46,047 nt of DNA from Oscillospiraceae bacterium (GCA_017541275.1 JAFXZM010000028.1:1-46047), one strand, 5' to 3'; shown: positions 15,761-25,123, numbered from the stretch's first letter. Made by a program: numbers and translations. Notes: generated by a model not told the origin, from the sequence alone.

Positions 15761-16616
15761 CGTTCTCAGTCTCCTTTCGGCTGCGGAACGCGAGCCAGAC
15801 CAGTCCGCCGGCAGAGAGAAGCACCGCGCCGGTCGAAACGATAAACGGAACCGTCAGATCCCATCCGGTATCGTCAACGCCCGCACCGATCGAGGAGCTG
15901 TCGAGCAGAACACCGTCGGAATTGCGGACAGAATAGCTGATGCCGTCTGCGCCGCCGATGTCATCGACGGTGACATGCATGCCAAGCTGCTCGCCGGCAT
16001 TGATGAAGCCCTGCATGACGTTGGCCTGTGAAGCGGGATCCATCTGCTTCAGGATGCTGTTGCGCTCTGCATTCGAGAGCCCGGCGATGAACGCGACGCG
16101 CTCCTCCTGCGGCAGACTGTTGACATAGTCCTTTTTCTCGTCGAGCGTCATCTGGGTGAAGGAAATCGCGGTTGTGACGGAGGGCTTGGTCGTGGTGATC
16201 GCGGGCGTGACCGTTGTTTTGGTCGAGCCGGTGCCCTTCGAGCTATCGGCGGGGACGGTTTCAGTCGGCTGGGTCGCGGTCGCATAGCTCGCTTTCAGCT
16301 CCTCGCCGGAAAGCCCGAACTGCTTGCCGACCTCATCCCAGATGCTGTCCTGATTGATCTCCACAAGATCGGCCCAGACATCATAAGTATAGTAAGTACC
16401 GTTGATTGACATGCCTTCGTCATCGTGCGGGGTATTCTGAAACTGTGTTTTCGCATTCTGAATCAGCGATTCGGGCATGCCGATCCGCCGCATGGCATCG
16501 TACACATCCTGCACGCTGCCCTCCGCAGAGGCATTGACCGAACCGCAGACCGCAGTCAGCGCTGCGGTGAGTACGGAGGCCGCGAGCACCGTCAGACGTT
16601 TTTTTGTTTCCTTCAT
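15753..16616 (-). CDS. Secreted surface protein with a non-LPXTG sorting-type C-terminus
   Basis: A 287-residue protein starting with a Sec signal peptide (MKETKKRLTVLAASVLTAAL, cleavage probably after NASA). Two small helical domains (about 33-112 and 152-245) flank a Thr-rich linker (about 115-150). The C-terminus has the layout of a sorting signal: VDDTG at 247-251, a hydrophobic segment VPFIVSTGAVLLSAGGLVWL and a basic tail RSRK. The pentapeptide is not LPXTG. The ATG at 16616 has AAAGGA upstream; the frame extends to 16739 over the promoter. It is first gene of the operon with the sortase. Function of the N-terminal domains is unknown. Confidence 0.75.
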   Translation of the reverse strand: MKETKKRLTVLAASVLTAALTAVCGSVNASAEGSVQDVYDAMRRIGMPESLIQNAKTQFQNTPHDDEGMSINGTYYTYDVWADLVEINQDSIWDEVGKQFGLSGEELKASYATATQPTETVPADSSKGTGSTKTTVTPAITTTKPSVTTAISFTQMTLDEKKDYVNSLPQEERVAFIAGLSNAERNSILKQMDPASQANVMQGFINAGEQLGMHVTVDDIGGADGISYSVRNSDGVLLDSSSIGAGVDDTGWDLTVPFIVSTGAVLLSAGGLVWLAFRSRKETENDE

Positions 16617-16710
16617 GCTGAATTCCTTTCTCCGGTGTGTGCAGGCGTACAGCAGCCCCCGCACACAAATGCCGTACTGTCCGCAGGAAAAGCGGAACAG
16701 CGATACAGAA

Positions 16711-16739
16711 AGTATACCATAATCCCCGGAAAAAATCAA
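16711..16739 (-). promoter_or_regulatory. Promoter of the sortase cassette
   Basis: Minus strand TTGATT (16739-16734), 17-bp spacer, TATACT (16716-16711). It lies about 95 bp before the surface-protein start. Confidence 0.75.
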
Positions 16740-16853
16740 GCATTGTGCGTGTTTTCACATGCTTTTCAGAATCCGGCAGGCAGTGACATGATACCGGCAG
16801 GCCGGCTGCTGTATGCAGCAGTAAAAATGTTTTATAAATTTTAGGAGATTTGC

Positions 16854-16882
16854 TTGACAATTCGTAGAAATTCGAGTATAAT
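16854..16882 (+). promoter_or_regulatory. Perfect consensus promoter of the V-ATPase operon
   Basis: TTGACA (16854-16859), 17-bp spacer, TATAAT (16877-16882), identical to consensus. Transcription should start near 16889, leaving a leader of about 165 nt. Confidence 0.9.
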
Positions 16883-16898
16883 GATGCTGTGTTTGAAG

Positions 16899-17026
16899 GT
16901 CGGGTTTGTGCAGATTTCCGAAATGAAAGACAATAAAGCCGGAATATAAGGCTCTGTATCGCCGGATATTCGGAAAATCGGAAGCAAATGTTGTTTTATG
17001 TTCGTGAAATTGCACAAAAAACCGAC
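16899..17026 (+). promoter_or_regulatory. Structured 5' leader of the V-ATPase operon (candidate cis-regulatory RNA)
   Basis: The leader folds on itself end to end. GTCGG (16899-16903) pairs with CCGAC (17022-17026); TTTGTGCA (16905-16912) with TGCACAAA (17011-17018); GATTTCCGAA (16913-16922) with TTCGGAAAATC (16970-16980, one bulge). The central part holds AGCCGG, AAGGCT and CGCCGG, which can form a further stem. The outer helix closes 15 bases before the ribosome-binding site of the first gene. No known riboswitch class is recognised and no terminator is seen, so any control would be at translation or RNA stability. Confidence 0.5.
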
Positions 17027-17055
17027 GAGGAAGAATCAGGAAAGGAGCGGCGTCA

Positions 17056-17376
17056 GTGGATCAGACGATCAGACAGATATTAGAGCTGGATGCAGCTACG
17101 GAGCAGCGGCTGCGGGCCTCGCAGGCAGCCTGCGAGCAGAAGCGGCTCGATGCTGCCGCACAGGCGGATGCGATCCGGCAGGCGCAGGAGCACCAGACCC
17201 GCGACACGATCATTGAATTTGAGGAGCAGGCACGCGCCTCCTGTGAGCAGAAGCTGACAGAGCAGCGGCAAACCTTTGACAAGCAGGCCGATGCGCTTTC
17301 AAAGCAGTTTGAGGAGCAGCATGAGACACTGCTGGAAAGCCTGTATGCCGAAACGCTGCTCGAAGCGGAGCGCTGA
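17056..17376 (+). CDS. V-type ATP synthase peripheral-stalk coiled-coil subunit (G/H-like)
   Basis: A 106-residue, almost wholly helical protein rich in Gln, Glu, Ala and Arg (for example RLRASQAACEQKRLDAAAQA). This fits the small coiled-coil stalk subunit (G in eukaryotes, H in archaea, NtpF in Enterococcus) that pairs with subunit E. The GTG start at 17056 has AAAGGAG with good spacing. It is first in the operon and 3 bp from subunit C. Sequence of this subunit is weakly conserved, so the call rests on helix content, size and position. Confidence 0.8.
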   Translation: MDQTIRQILELDAATEQRLRASQAACEQKRLDAAAQADAIRQAQEHQTRDTIIEFEEQARASCEQKLTEQRQTFDKQADALSKQFEEQHETLLESLYAETLLEAER

Positions 17377-17379
17377 GCC

Positions 17380-18426
17380 ATGCAGAGAAAACATCAGGCG
17401 ACCGTCGCCGCAATCCGTGCGGCCTACGGCAGAAGACTGATGCCCGCGGATTACCGCGAGCTGGTGAATTTGCATTCCGTGCCGGAGGTCGTTGCCTACC
17501 TGAAGGAAACGGAGGCCTACGGCGATCTGCTGCGGGAGTTTGATCCGGCAATCACGCACCGCGGCTATCTGGAAATGCTGCTCAAACGAAATCAGTTTAT
17601 GCAGTGCCTGCATTTCTGTTCATTGGAGCATTTGCAGAAAACACCGTTTTTCCGTTTTTTTATCTATGATTATGAGGTGCGCGAGCTGGTGAAGAAGCTC
17701 CAGCTTCTTTCCGTCGGCCCGCATGCATATATCTCGGAAATGGACACATGGCTGCTGCCGTACCTGAGCTTTTCAGGCGAACAGCTTGCAAGAGCGGAAA
17801 CATCGGAGCAGGTCGTCGAGGCGGCCGCCGGAACGCCCTATGCTGCGGTGCTGAAAAAAATCCGGTTCAATCCGGAACGGAGCAACCAGTATTATACCGA
17901 CTGCGAGATCGCACTCCGGGCATGCTATCTGGAGCGTATCCGCAGGGAGGCGGAGGAGACCCTGCACGGCGCCGATCTGGAGGCGCTGAACGGCCTCATC
18001 GGCGAGCAGGTCGATCTCATCAACCTGATAAACGCTTACCGCCTGAAGCATGTGTTCCACCCGGACGAGGAAACGCTGCGGAGCATGATGCTCCCGGTAA
18101 AGGGCAGACTGCCGCAGCGCATCTGTGATGAACTCTATGCCGCGCCGGATGCGGCAGCCTTCATCGAGCTTGTGAAAACAACCCGGTACGGCAGACTGCT
18201 TTCCGGCCTGCCGGATATTGATTCCGTGGGCTTTGAGCATGCGTTCCAGTCTCTGCGCTGCCGGAATGCGCGCAATGCGCTGCATTTTTCCGGGCATGCC
18301 GCCGTCAGCATCTATGCGGTGCATTTTCTTTACCAGACAGAGGTGCAGAACCTCATTACGATCATCGAGGGAATCCGATACGGAAAGCCTGTGTCCTTTA
18401 TGCAGGCGCTGCTCATCACCGAATGA
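17380..18426 (+). CDS. ntpC: V-type ATP synthase subunit C
   Basis: A 348-residue helical subunit of the V/A-ATPase C (eukaryotic d) family, which sits as a funnel on the membrane rotor and links it to the central stalk. Family-like segments include YGRRLMPADYRELVNLHSVP near the N-terminus, ALNGLIGEQVDLINLINAYR in the middle and NLITIIEGIRYGKP at the C-terminus, with the repeated helical lobes expected. The ATG follows the previous stop by 3 bp, so translation is probably coupled. Placing C before I differs from the common order in which C follows E. Confidence 0.93.
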   Translation: MQRKHQATVAAIRAAYGRRLMPADYRELVNLHSVPEVVAYLKETEAYGDLLREFDPAITHRGYLEMLLKRNQFMQCLHFCSLEHLQKTPFFRFFIYDYEVRELVKKLQLLSVGPHAYISEMDTWLLPYLSFSGEQLARAETSEQVVEAAAGTPYAAVLKKIRFNPERSNQYYTDCEIALRACYLERIRREAEETLHGADLEALNGLIGEQVDLINLINAYRLKHVFHPDEETLRSMMLPVKGRLPQRICDELYAAPDAAAFIELVKTTRYGRLLSGLPDIDSVGFEHAFQSLRCRNARNALHFSGHAAVSIYAVHFLYQTEVQNLITIIEGIRYGKPVSFMQALLITE

Positions 18427-18462
18427 ACGGCATGATTCCCGAACCATACGGGAGGTGTTATT

Positions 18463-20430
18463 TTGTCCATTGAAAAGCTGGAGCTGGTCAGCATAGCCGG
18501 CACACTCCCGCACCTCAATGACGCGATCGTCGCCTGCCTGCAAAGCGGTGTGTTTCATATCGAAAATGCCGCGAAGCTGCTGGGCAGTGCGGAGGAGGCC
18601 GGCACGGGGCGCACGGAGCTGAACCCCTATGCCGAGCCGCTCAGGGCGCTGTCAGAGCTTGATCTGCGGCAGATTCACATAGACCCGGCGGCAGAGCCCG
18701 CTCCGGGAGAATTTACGCCGGAGCAGATCATGCAGGAGACCGCCCGGATTACCGACAGCATGCGCACGGTCCGCGACGGAATCGTGGCAGCGGAGAAAAA
18801 AATCGCGGATTATGAAAACAGCGCGATTCACCTGAAGCACCTAAAGCAGGCCGATATTGATCTGGGTGAGCTGGTCAAGTGCAGACATATCGTCTACCGC
18901 TTCGGCAGAATGCCGGAGGAAAATATGCTGAAGCTCGATTTTTACAGCGATGAGGGCTTCATTTTCCAGACCTACCACACCGCGCATGAATATGTCTGGG
19001 GCTTTTATTTCGCAACGCAGGAACGGATCGCCTCCGTCGATGCGATCATGAAGGGACTGCTCTTTGAGCGGTATGAGCTGCCGGAGGATATCAGCGGTAC
19101 ACCGGAGCAGGCACTTGCCGGGCTTCAGAGCCGCCTGACTGAGAAAAAAACAGAGCTCGCAGAGCTGCAAAAGCAGGAAAAGCAGATCTATGATACCGAG
19201 GCGGAGCTGCTACGCAATATGTACCGCCATGCAAGATATCAGAGCGAGGTTTACCGTTTGCGGTCAAACTGCGTGATTATGAAGGATAAGTTCAACCTCA
19301 TGGGCTATATCCCCGCGTCGGAGCATGATCGGTTCAAAAAGCGCATTGACTGGGTGCCGGAGGTCACCGCGACCTATGAGGCGCCGTGGGCTGATTCCAA
19401 GGTGCAGCCGCCTGTCCGCCTGAAAAACGGCTGGTTCTCCAAGCCGTTCTCCATGTTCGTGGAGATGTACGGGCTGCCGAATTACAACGGCTATAACCCG
19501 ACGACCTTCGTCGCAATTACCTATACGCTGCTGTTCGGCATCATGTTCGGTGACCTCGGACAGGGTCTCGTGCTCGCAGCCATTGGCATGTTTCTCAGCA
19601 TCAAAAAGGGCATCACACTCGGCGGCGTCATGACGCGCATCGGCATATCGAGCGCATTTTTCGGTACGCTGTACGGCTCGGTGTTCGGCTATGAGGAAAT
19701 GCTCGACCCGCTCTGGGAAAAGACCGGCATTCCCTATCTGCCGCTGAAGGCCATGGAAAATATGAATGTCTTTGTGTACGGCGCGATCGGGCTCGGCGCA
19801 GTCATCATCATCGTGTCCATGCTCATCAATATTGCCGTGAACCTGCGAAGGCGCAATTTCACCGAGGCCGTGTTCGGAAATAACGGTGTCGCCGGACTGG
19901 TATTCTTCGCGAGCGTGATGACGCTGATCGTCGGGCTCGTGACCGGAAAGCAGCTTCTGCCCAAGACGGTTGCCTTTGCGATCCTCGGTGCGACGCTGCT
20001 GCTGATGTTCTTCCGTGAGCCGCTCGGCCACTGGCTGGCGCATAAGCATTATGAATCCGAGGGACTGGCGGATTTCATCGCCGGCAACTTCTTCGAGTGC
20101 TTTGAGTTCCTGCTCGGCTATACCTCGAATACGATTTCGTTTATCCGTGTGGGCGGCTTCGTGTTCTCCCACGCCGGCCTGATGGCCGTTGTCATGACAA
20201 TCGCCGACATGATCGGCGGCGACCACAAGTCGATCATTACCGTCATCATCGGCAATATCATCGTCATGGGCTTTGAGGGGCTGATCGTGGGCATTCAGGT
20301 CATGCGTCTGGAATTCTACGAAATCTTTTCCCGCTGCTACGACGGCGACGGCAAGCCGTTTACGCCGATCTCTGTCAGCTTTGACGATTTATCCGAAAAC
20401 AAGCAGTCCGAGCAGACTGCGAACGCATAA
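18463..20430 (+). CDS. ntpI: V-type ATP synthase subunit I (membrane stator)
   Basis: A 655-residue subunit I (eukaryotic a). The N-terminal half is a soluble helical stalk with coiled coil near residues 225-260. The C-terminal half holds about seven membrane helices and forms the ion half-channels next to the K ring. Family hallmarks are FGIMFGDLGQGLVLAAIGMF, FFGTLYGSVFG, NTISFIRVGGFVFSHAGLMA and the C-terminal EGLIVGIQVMRLEFYEIFSR, which includes the conserved channel Arg region. It starts at TTG 18463, supported by GGAGGT at 18451-18456 and a good match of SIEKLELVSI to family N-termini. Confidence 0.96.
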   Translation: MSIEKLELVSIAGTLPHLNDAIVACLQSGVFHIENAAKLLGSAEEAGTGRTELNPYAEPLRALSELDLRQIHIDPAAEPAPGEFTPEQIMQETARITDSMRTVRDGIVAAEKKIADYENSAIHLKHLKQADIDLGELVKCRHIVYRFGRMPEENMLKLDFYSDEGFIFQTYHTAHEYVWGFYFATQERIASVDAIMKGLLFERYELPEDISGTPEQALAGLQSRLTEKKTELAELQKQEKQIYDTEAELLRNMYRHARYQSEVYRLRSNCVIMKDKFNLMGYIPASEHDRFKKRIDWVPEVTATYEAPWADSKVQPPVRLKNGWFSKPFSMFVEMYGLPNYNGYNPTTFVAITYTLLFGIMFGDLGQGLVLAAIGMFLSIKKGITLGGVMTRIGISSAFFGTLYGSVFGYEEMLDPLWEKTGIPYLPLKAMENMNVFVYGAIGLGAVIIIVSMLINIAVNLRRRNFTEAVFGNNGVAGLVFFASVMTLIVGLVTGKQLLPKTVAFAILGATLLLMFFREPLGHWLAHKHYESEGLADFIAGNFFECFEFLLGYTSNTISFIRVGGFVFSHAGLMAVVMTIADMIGGDHKSIITVIIGNIIVMGFEGLIVGIQVMRLEFYEIFSRCYDGDGKPFTPISVSFDDLSENKQSEQTANA

Positions 20431-20447
20431 TTTAGGAGGTACTTCCC

Positions 20448-20900
20448 ATGTCTGTTTTTGAAATTCTCGAACTGATTTTGCTGCCGCTGCTGATCGTGGC
20501 ACTGCTCTCCCTGCCGGTTTATGCCGCAATCAAGAAGAAAAAGGACGGCAAATCCATGCGCCGCGCAATGCTGACGAATCTCTGCGCATTCGGCGCGGTG
20601 ATGCTGGCTGCGATCGTGCTGCCGCTGGGCGGCTTTGTCTCTGCGGAGACCGCTGAGGCCGCTGCGACCGCCGCATCCGCATCCTCGAACGGTCTGGGCT
20701 ATCTTGCCGCCGCACTGGCAGTCGGCATCGGCTCGATCGGCTGCGGCATCGCCGTCGGAAACGCAGCCCCGGCTGCGATCGGTGCGCTGGCTGAGGATCC
20801 GAAGTCCTTTGCAAAGGCGCTGATCTTCGTCGCACTGGGCGAAGGCGTCGGCATTTACGGTACCCTGATCGCAATTCTGATTATCGGCAAGCTGGGCTGA
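20448..20900 (+). CDS. ntpK: V-type ATP synthase subunit K (proteolipid rotor)
   Basis: A 150-residue proteolipid with four predicted membrane helices. The C-terminal hairpin is classic (LAAALAVGIGSIGCGIAVGN, then KALIFVALGEGVGIYGTLIA), with the ion-binding Glu in ALGEGVGIYG. The N-terminal two helices (FEILELILLPLLIVALLSLP and LCAFGAVMLAAIVLPLGGFV) are not a second copy of that hairpin: they lack an acidic residue mid-helix and are joined by the basic KKKKDGKSMRR. So there seems to be one ion site per four helices. It builds the rotor ring next to subunit I. A strong AGGAGG site precedes the ATG. Confidence 0.93.
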   Translation: MSVFEILELILLPLLIVALLSLPVYAAIKKKKDGKSMRRAMLTNLCAFGAVMLAAIVLPLGGFVSAETAEAAATAASASSNGLGYLAAALAVGIGSIGCGIAVGNAAPAAIGALAEDPKSFAKALIFVALGEGVGIYGTLIAILIIGKLG

Positions 20901-20901
20901 T

Positions 20902-21210
20902 ATGCGCTGCTACTTACTCAGCGACAATACCGATACCCTCATGGGCATGCGCCTTGCGGGCATCGAAGGGGAGCTGGTGCATGAGCGCGAGGAGCTGCTG
21001 AAGGCGCTCCGGGCGGCCATGCGCAGAGAAAATGTCGCTGTCATCATGCTGACGGAAAAGCTCGCGGCGCTCTGCGAGGCGGAGCTGACGGAGCTGAAGG
21101 AGCGCGCCGCAAAGCCGCTTCTGGTCGTGATTCCCGACCGCCACGGCAGCGCGGATATGACCGCGTCGATATCCCGTTATCTGGCGGAAACCGTCGGAAT
21201 ACACATCTGA
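20902..21210 (+). CDS. ntpG: V-type ATP synthase subunit F (central stalk)
   Basis: A 102-residue central-stalk subunit (NtpG in Enterococcus naming). It has the alternating alpha/beta fold, with MGMRLAGIEGELVH and LLVVIPDRHGSA typical of the family. It binds subunit D inside the catalytic hexamer and modulates ATPase activity. The ATG is 1 bp after the stop of subunit K, and no strong ribosome-binding site precedes it, so translation probably depends on coupling to subunit K. A terminator-like hairpin follows. Confidence 0.92.
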   Translation: MRCYLLSDNTDTLMGMRLAGIEGELVHEREELLKALRAAMRRENVAVIMLTEKLAALCEAELTELKERAAKPLLVVIPDRHGSADMTASISRYLAETVGIHI

Positions 21211-21223
21211 ATGGATGCAGAGA

Positions 21224-21310
21224 GCAGGAGGGCGCAGGTACAAGGCAGAATGCACAGGGCGGAAAACCCGCTGCATCTGCTGCCTGCACCTGCTGCCCGC
21301 CTGCTTTTTT
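21224..21310 (+). terminator. Long terminator-like hairpin between V-ATPase subunits F and E
   Basis: A long imperfect stem: GCAGG (21224-21228) pairs with CCTGC (21300-21304). GGGC, GCAGGT and GGCAGAATGCA on the left have matching ACCTGC, GCTGCATCTGC and GCCC on the right; the loop is CGGAAAA. Six T follow at 21305-21310. It has the form of an intrinsic terminator inside the operon and would set a ratio between promoter-proximal genes and E-A-B-D. Confidence 0.7.
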
Positions 21311-21338
21311 CACAATAGATAGAATGGATTGATCTGAA

Positions 21339-21929
21339 ATGGAAACAAATCAGAAGCTCGCACAGTTCATGGATGCCGTGAACCGCAGCACCGATGCAGA
21401 GATTGCAAGGGCGGAGCAGGAGGCGGAGCAGGAAGCACAGGAGCTGCTGAAGAACGCGCAGGCACAGTGCAGTGCCGAGGCGGCGCGGGAGCTCACCGAG
21501 CAAAAAGCAGCAATCACCGCGAAGTATCAGAAGCGCCTGTCGCAGATCGGCTACCGCGGCAAAACCTCGCTGCTGGGACGCAGACAAATGCTGCTGATGC
21601 AATTGTTTGACGATCTGCGCAGGCGGCTCGCGGAATTCACTGCTTCTCCGGAGTATCTGCCGTGGCTGAAGAAGCTGCTGGGCATTCAGCCGCCGGAGGC
21701 AGATGCCGTGATTCTGCTGCGCGAGGCCGATATGAAATATCAGGAGCAGCTTGAACAGGCAGTCAGCGTGCCCTGTACATTCCGCATTGACCGCACGATT
21801 CGTATGGGCGGTCTTTCCGTGCTGTCCGCAGACGGCCGGCGCTGTGAGAATCATACGCTGGATGAGGCCTATGCGTCAAAGCTGCGGAATTTCTACCGCG
21901 ACCATAAAATTGACGGGGGTGAGGAATGA
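21339..21929 (+). CDS. ntpE: V-type ATP synthase subunit E (peripheral stalk)
   Basis: A 196-residue peripheral-stalk subunit: N-terminal coiled coil (about residues 1-80, rich in Ala/Glu/Gln) and a C-terminal globular domain ending RIDRTIRMGGLSVLSADGRR, the conserved segment that contacts subunit B. It pairs with the G/H-like subunit at the operon start. The ATG has only a poor ribosome-binding site. The stop overlaps the start of subunit A. It is the first gene after the internal hairpin. Confidence 0.9.
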   Translation: METNQKLAQFMDAVNRSTDAEIARAEQEAEQEAQELLKNAQAQCSAEAARELTEQKAAITAKYQKRLSQIGYRGKTSLLGRRQMLLMQLFDDLRRRLAEFTASPEYLPWLKKLLGIQPPEADAVILLREADMKYQEQLEQAVSVPCTFRIDRTIRMGGLSVLSADGRRCENHTLDEAYASKLRNFYRDHKIDGGEE

Positions 21930-23701
21930 TGCAGCAGCCTGTGATTTACAGTGTCAACGGCCCGGTCGTCAAGGTGCGAAATACGAATGTATTTGCGATG
22001 ATGGAAATGGTCTATGTCGGAAAGCGCCGCCTGATCGGCGAGGTCATCGGCCTGACGGACCTTGAAACGACAATTCAGGTTTACGAGAGCACCTCCGGCC
22101 TGCAAACCGGCGAGCCGGTCGAGCCGACGGGCGCACCGATGTCGGTCACGCTCGGCCCCGGTATCATGACGAATATCTTTGACGGCATCGAGCGGCCGCT
22201 CCGCGCATTGGAGGACGCCTCCGGTGCATTTATCGGGGACGGCCTTGCCGTGCCGGTGCTGGATACAGAGAAGGAATATGAGGTTGACGTCAAGGCGCAG
22301 AAGGGAACCGTGCTTCAGCCGGGAGAGGCCTATGCCTCCTGCCCGGAAACCTCCGCGATCCTGCATCTGTGCATGGTGCCGCCGAATCTCTCCGGAAAAG
22401 TCGTATATGCGGCAAAATCCGGCAAATACAGAATCAATGACGAGATCATCCGTCTGGAGGATGCCGCCGGAACGGTGCATTCCCTGACGCTCTGTCAAAA
22501 GTGGCCGATCCGCCGTGCAAGACCGGCAGCGAAGCGGCTCGCGCCCTCCCGCCCGATGATTACGGGTCAGCGTGTGCTCGATACGCTGTTTCCGATTGCA
22601 AGAGGCGGTACGGCGGCGATTCCGGGCGGCTTCGGTACGGGAAAGACCATGACACAGCACCAGATCGCGAAATGGTGCGATGCGGATATCATCGTCTACA
22701 TCGGCTGCGGCGAGCGCGGCAACGAAATGACGCAGGTGCTTGAGGAATTCACCGCACTGACCGACCCGCGCACGGGCAAGTCGCTGATGGAGCGCACCGT
22801 GCTGATTGCGAATACTTCAAATATGCCGGTTGCTGCGCGTGAGGCGTCGATCTACACGGGCATTACGCTCGCGGAATATTACCGCGACATGGGCTATCAT
22901 ATTGCAATCATGGCGGATTCGACCTCCCGCTGGGCGGAGGCGCTCCGCGAGATCTCCGGCCGACTGGAGGAAATGCCGGCGGAGGAGGGCTATCCGGCCT
23001 ATCTGCCGTCGCGTCTGTCCGAATTCTACGAGAGAACCGGCGCATACGAAACGCTCAACGGCCGCGAGGGCAGCGTGACGGTCATCGGTGCGGTCTCGCC
23101 GCAGGGAAGCGATTTCTCCGAGCCGGTCACGCAGAATACCAAGCGCTTTGTGCGCTGCTTCTGGGGACTGGACAAGGCATTGGCCTATGCCCGCCACTAT
23201 CCCGCGATTAACTGGACAATGAGCTACAGTGAATATATGGACGATCTGGCGCCGTATTATGAGCGAGAGGTCGATCCGAAATTCAACGCATACCGCACAG
23301 AGCTGAGTGCGCTGCTGAAAGAGGAGCAGACGCTCATGGACATCGTGCGCCTGATCGGTTCCGACGTTCTGCCGGAGGATCAGAAGCTGGTCATCGAAAC
23401 GGCGCGGCTCATCCGCGTGGGCTTTTTGCAGCAGAACGCCTATCACAAGGAGGACACCTATGTCCCGCTGCAAAAGCAATTCCTGATGATGAAGCTGATT
23501 CTGCATTTCCACCACCGGGCAAAGGCTCTGATCGCAGAGCATGTCGAGCTGAAGGCAATCCGCGAGAGCGGTGTGCCCGACATGATCGTGAAGGTGAAAT
23601 ACGATATTCCGAACAGCCGGCCGGAGCAGTTCGGCGAGCTGACGCAGCAGATCGACGGGCTGCTCGACGCGCTGCGGAGCCGGAAAAAGGAGGTGCTGTA
23701 A
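21926..23701 (+). CDS. ntpA: V-type ATP synthase catalytic subunit A
   Basis: A 591-residue catalytic subunit. The Walker A motif GGFGTGKT (residues 234-241) has Thr where Cys is usual in GAFGCGKT. The catalytic-loop region [18 protein letters not shown] and the Walker B region [20 protein letters not shown] are intact, and the A-specific non-homologous insert lies before Walker A. Three copies alternate with B around the D/F shaft. Start is ATG 21926 (overlapping the E stop) or ATG 21929; the latter is slightly better spaced from the upstream GGTGAGG. Whether the enzyme makes or uses ATP and moves H+ or Na+ cannot be read here. Confidence 0.97.
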   Translation: MMQQPVIYSVNGPVVKVRNTNVFAMMEMVYVGKRRLIGEVIGLTDLETTIQVYESTSGLQTGEPVEPTGAPMSVTLGPGIMTNIFDGIERPLRALEDASGAFIGDGLAVPVLDTEKEYEVDVKAQKGTVLQPGEAYASCPETSAILHLCMVPPNLSGKVVYAAKSGKYRINDEIIRLEDAAGTVHSLTLCQKWPIRRARPAAKRLAPSRPMITGQRVLDTLFPIARGGTAAIPGGFGTGKTMTQHQIAKWCDADIIVYIGCGERGNEMTQVLEEFTALTDPRTGKSLMERTVLIANTSNMPVAAREASIYTGITLAEYYRDMGYHIAIMADSTSRWAEALREISGRLEEMPAEEGYPAYLPSRLSEFYERTGAYETLNGREGSVTVIGAVSPQGSDFSEPVTQNTKRFVRCFWGLDKALAYARHYPAINWTMSYSEYMDDLAPYYEREVDPKFNAYRTELSALLKEEQTLMDIVRLIGSDVLPEDQKLVIETARLIRVGFLQQNAYHKEDTYVPLQKQFLMMKLILHFHHRAKALIAEHVELKAIRESGVPDMIVKVKYDIPNSRPEQFGELTQQIDGLLDALRSRKKEVL

Positions 23702-23704
23702 CGC

Positions 23705-25123
23705 ATGAGTCTGCAATATTTCGGGCTGCACAGCATCAGCGGCTCCCTGATCGTGCTCGATCATGTCGAGGGTGCGCAGTTTGATGAAATGGCGCGCATC
23801 GTGCTGGATGACGGCACCGAGCGCACCGGCAGAGTGGCGATGCTGGAGGGCGATAAGGCGATTCTTCAGGTTTTTGAGGGCACGCACGGCCTCTCGCTGA
23901 CGAATACCCGCACACAGTTCACCGGCCGCCCGATGGAGATGCCGCTTTCCGGCGAGCTGCTGGGCAGAGTGTTTACCGGCGCGGGACGTCCCGCAGACGG
24001 GCTGGGCGAAGTCATGCCGGAAAAATTCGGCGATATCAACGGCGCACCGCTGAATCCGGTATCCCGTCAGTATCCGAGAAACTTCATCCAGACCGGCATT
24101 TCGTCGATCGACTGCCTGATGACGCTGATTCGCGGCCAGAAGCTCCCGATCTTCTCCGGAACGGGCCTTTCTCACAATAAGCTCGCGGTGCAGATCGTCC
24201 AGCAGGCGCGCATCGCGAAGGATTCCGGCTCGGAATTTGCGGTTGTGTTCGCCGCAATGGGCATTCAGAATGACGTTGCGGATTATTTCCGCCGCAGTTT
24301 TGCCGAGAGCGGCGTGCTCCAAAATGTCGTGATGTTCCTGAATCTTGCGAATGACCCGATCGTCGAGCGTATCATCACGCCGCGCTGCGCACTGACCGCC
24401 GCGGAATATCTCGCATATGAAAAGCACATGCATATTCTGGTCGTCATGACCGATATGACCGCCTATGCGGAGGCACTGCGCGAATTCTCGTCCTCAAAGG
24501 GTGAGATTCCGGGCAGAAAGGGCTTCCCCGGCTATCTGTATTCCGATCTCGCATCGCTGTATGAGCGTGCAGGCATCATCGAGGGCATCGAGGGCAGCGT
24601 GACGCAGCTCCCGATTCTGACAATGCCGAATGACGATATCACGCATCCGGTGCCGGACCTCACCGGCTATATCACGGAGGGGCAGATCGTGCTGGACAGA
24701 GGACTGGAGCAGGGCGGCGTTTACCCGCCGATCTCGGTGCTGCCGTCGCTGTCGCGTCTGATGAAGGACGGCATCGGCGAGGGCTATACGAGAGCCGATC
24801 ATGCGGCAGTCTCGAACCAGCTTTTTGCTGCATATGCACAGGTGCAGGACTCACGCTCGCTGGCATCGGTCATCGGTGAGGAGGAGCTCTCCGAGCTTGA
24901 CCGCAAATTTCTGGAATTCGGAAAATATTTTGAAAAATGCTTCCTGACCCAAGGGTTCACGGAAAACCGCTCGATCGAGGAAACGCTTGATCTGGGCTGG
25001 ACGCTGCTGTCGCTGCTGCCGAAATCGGCGCTCGACCGCGTGGATGATACCGTGCTGAATGCGCACTATGACCCGGACGGCGCGGCACTGCTGGTGCAGA
25101 AGGTGAGGGAGCGCGATGGCTGA
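23705..25123 (+). CDS. ntpB: V-type ATP synthase regulatory subunit B
   Basis: A 472-residue subunit B, the non-catalytic partner of A in the A3B3 head. It lacks a Walker A motif, as expected ([18 protein letters not shown] occupies that place). Family sequence is strong throughout: [40 protein letters not shown] and [19 protein letters not shown]. The ATG is 3 bp after the subunit A stop with AAGGAGG upstream. Its end overlaps the start of subunit D by 8 bp. Confidence 0.97.
   Translation: MSLQYFGLHSISGSLIVLDHVEGAQFDEMARIVLDDGTERTGRVAMLEGDKAILQVFEGTHGLSLTNTRTQFTGRPMEMPLSGELLGRVFTGAGRPADGLGEVMPEKFGDINGAPLNPVSRQYPRNFIQTGISSIDCLMTLIRGQKLPIFSGTGLSHNKLAVQIVQQARIAKDSGSEFAVVFAAMGIQNDVADYFRRSFAESGVLQNVVMFLNLANDPIVERIITPRCALTAAEYLAYEKHMHILVVMTDMTAYAEALREFSSSKGEIPGRKGFPGYLYSDLASLYERAGIIEGIEGSVTQLPILTMPNDDITHPVPDLTGYITEGQIVLDRGLEQGGVYPPISVLPSLSRLMKDGIGEGYTRADHAAVSNQLFAAYAQVQDSRSLASVIGEEELSELDRKFLEFGKYFEKCFLTQGFTENRSIEETLDLGWTLLSLLPKSALDRVDDTVLNAHYDPDGAALLVQKVRERDG

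Noticed and set aside
15753-16616. Classic LPXTG protein
   Set aside because: The C-terminal layout fits a sorting signal, but the pentapeptide is VDDTG. It is kept as a non-canonical candidate only.
22817-24433. Long antisense ORF (538 codons) over V-ATPase A and B; similar antisense ORFs over dnaK (2596-3984), V-ATPase I (19264-20226) and 24957-26639
   Set aside because: These are shadows of highly biased GC-rich coding sequence. The sense strand carries complete known proteins and the antisense products show no domain.
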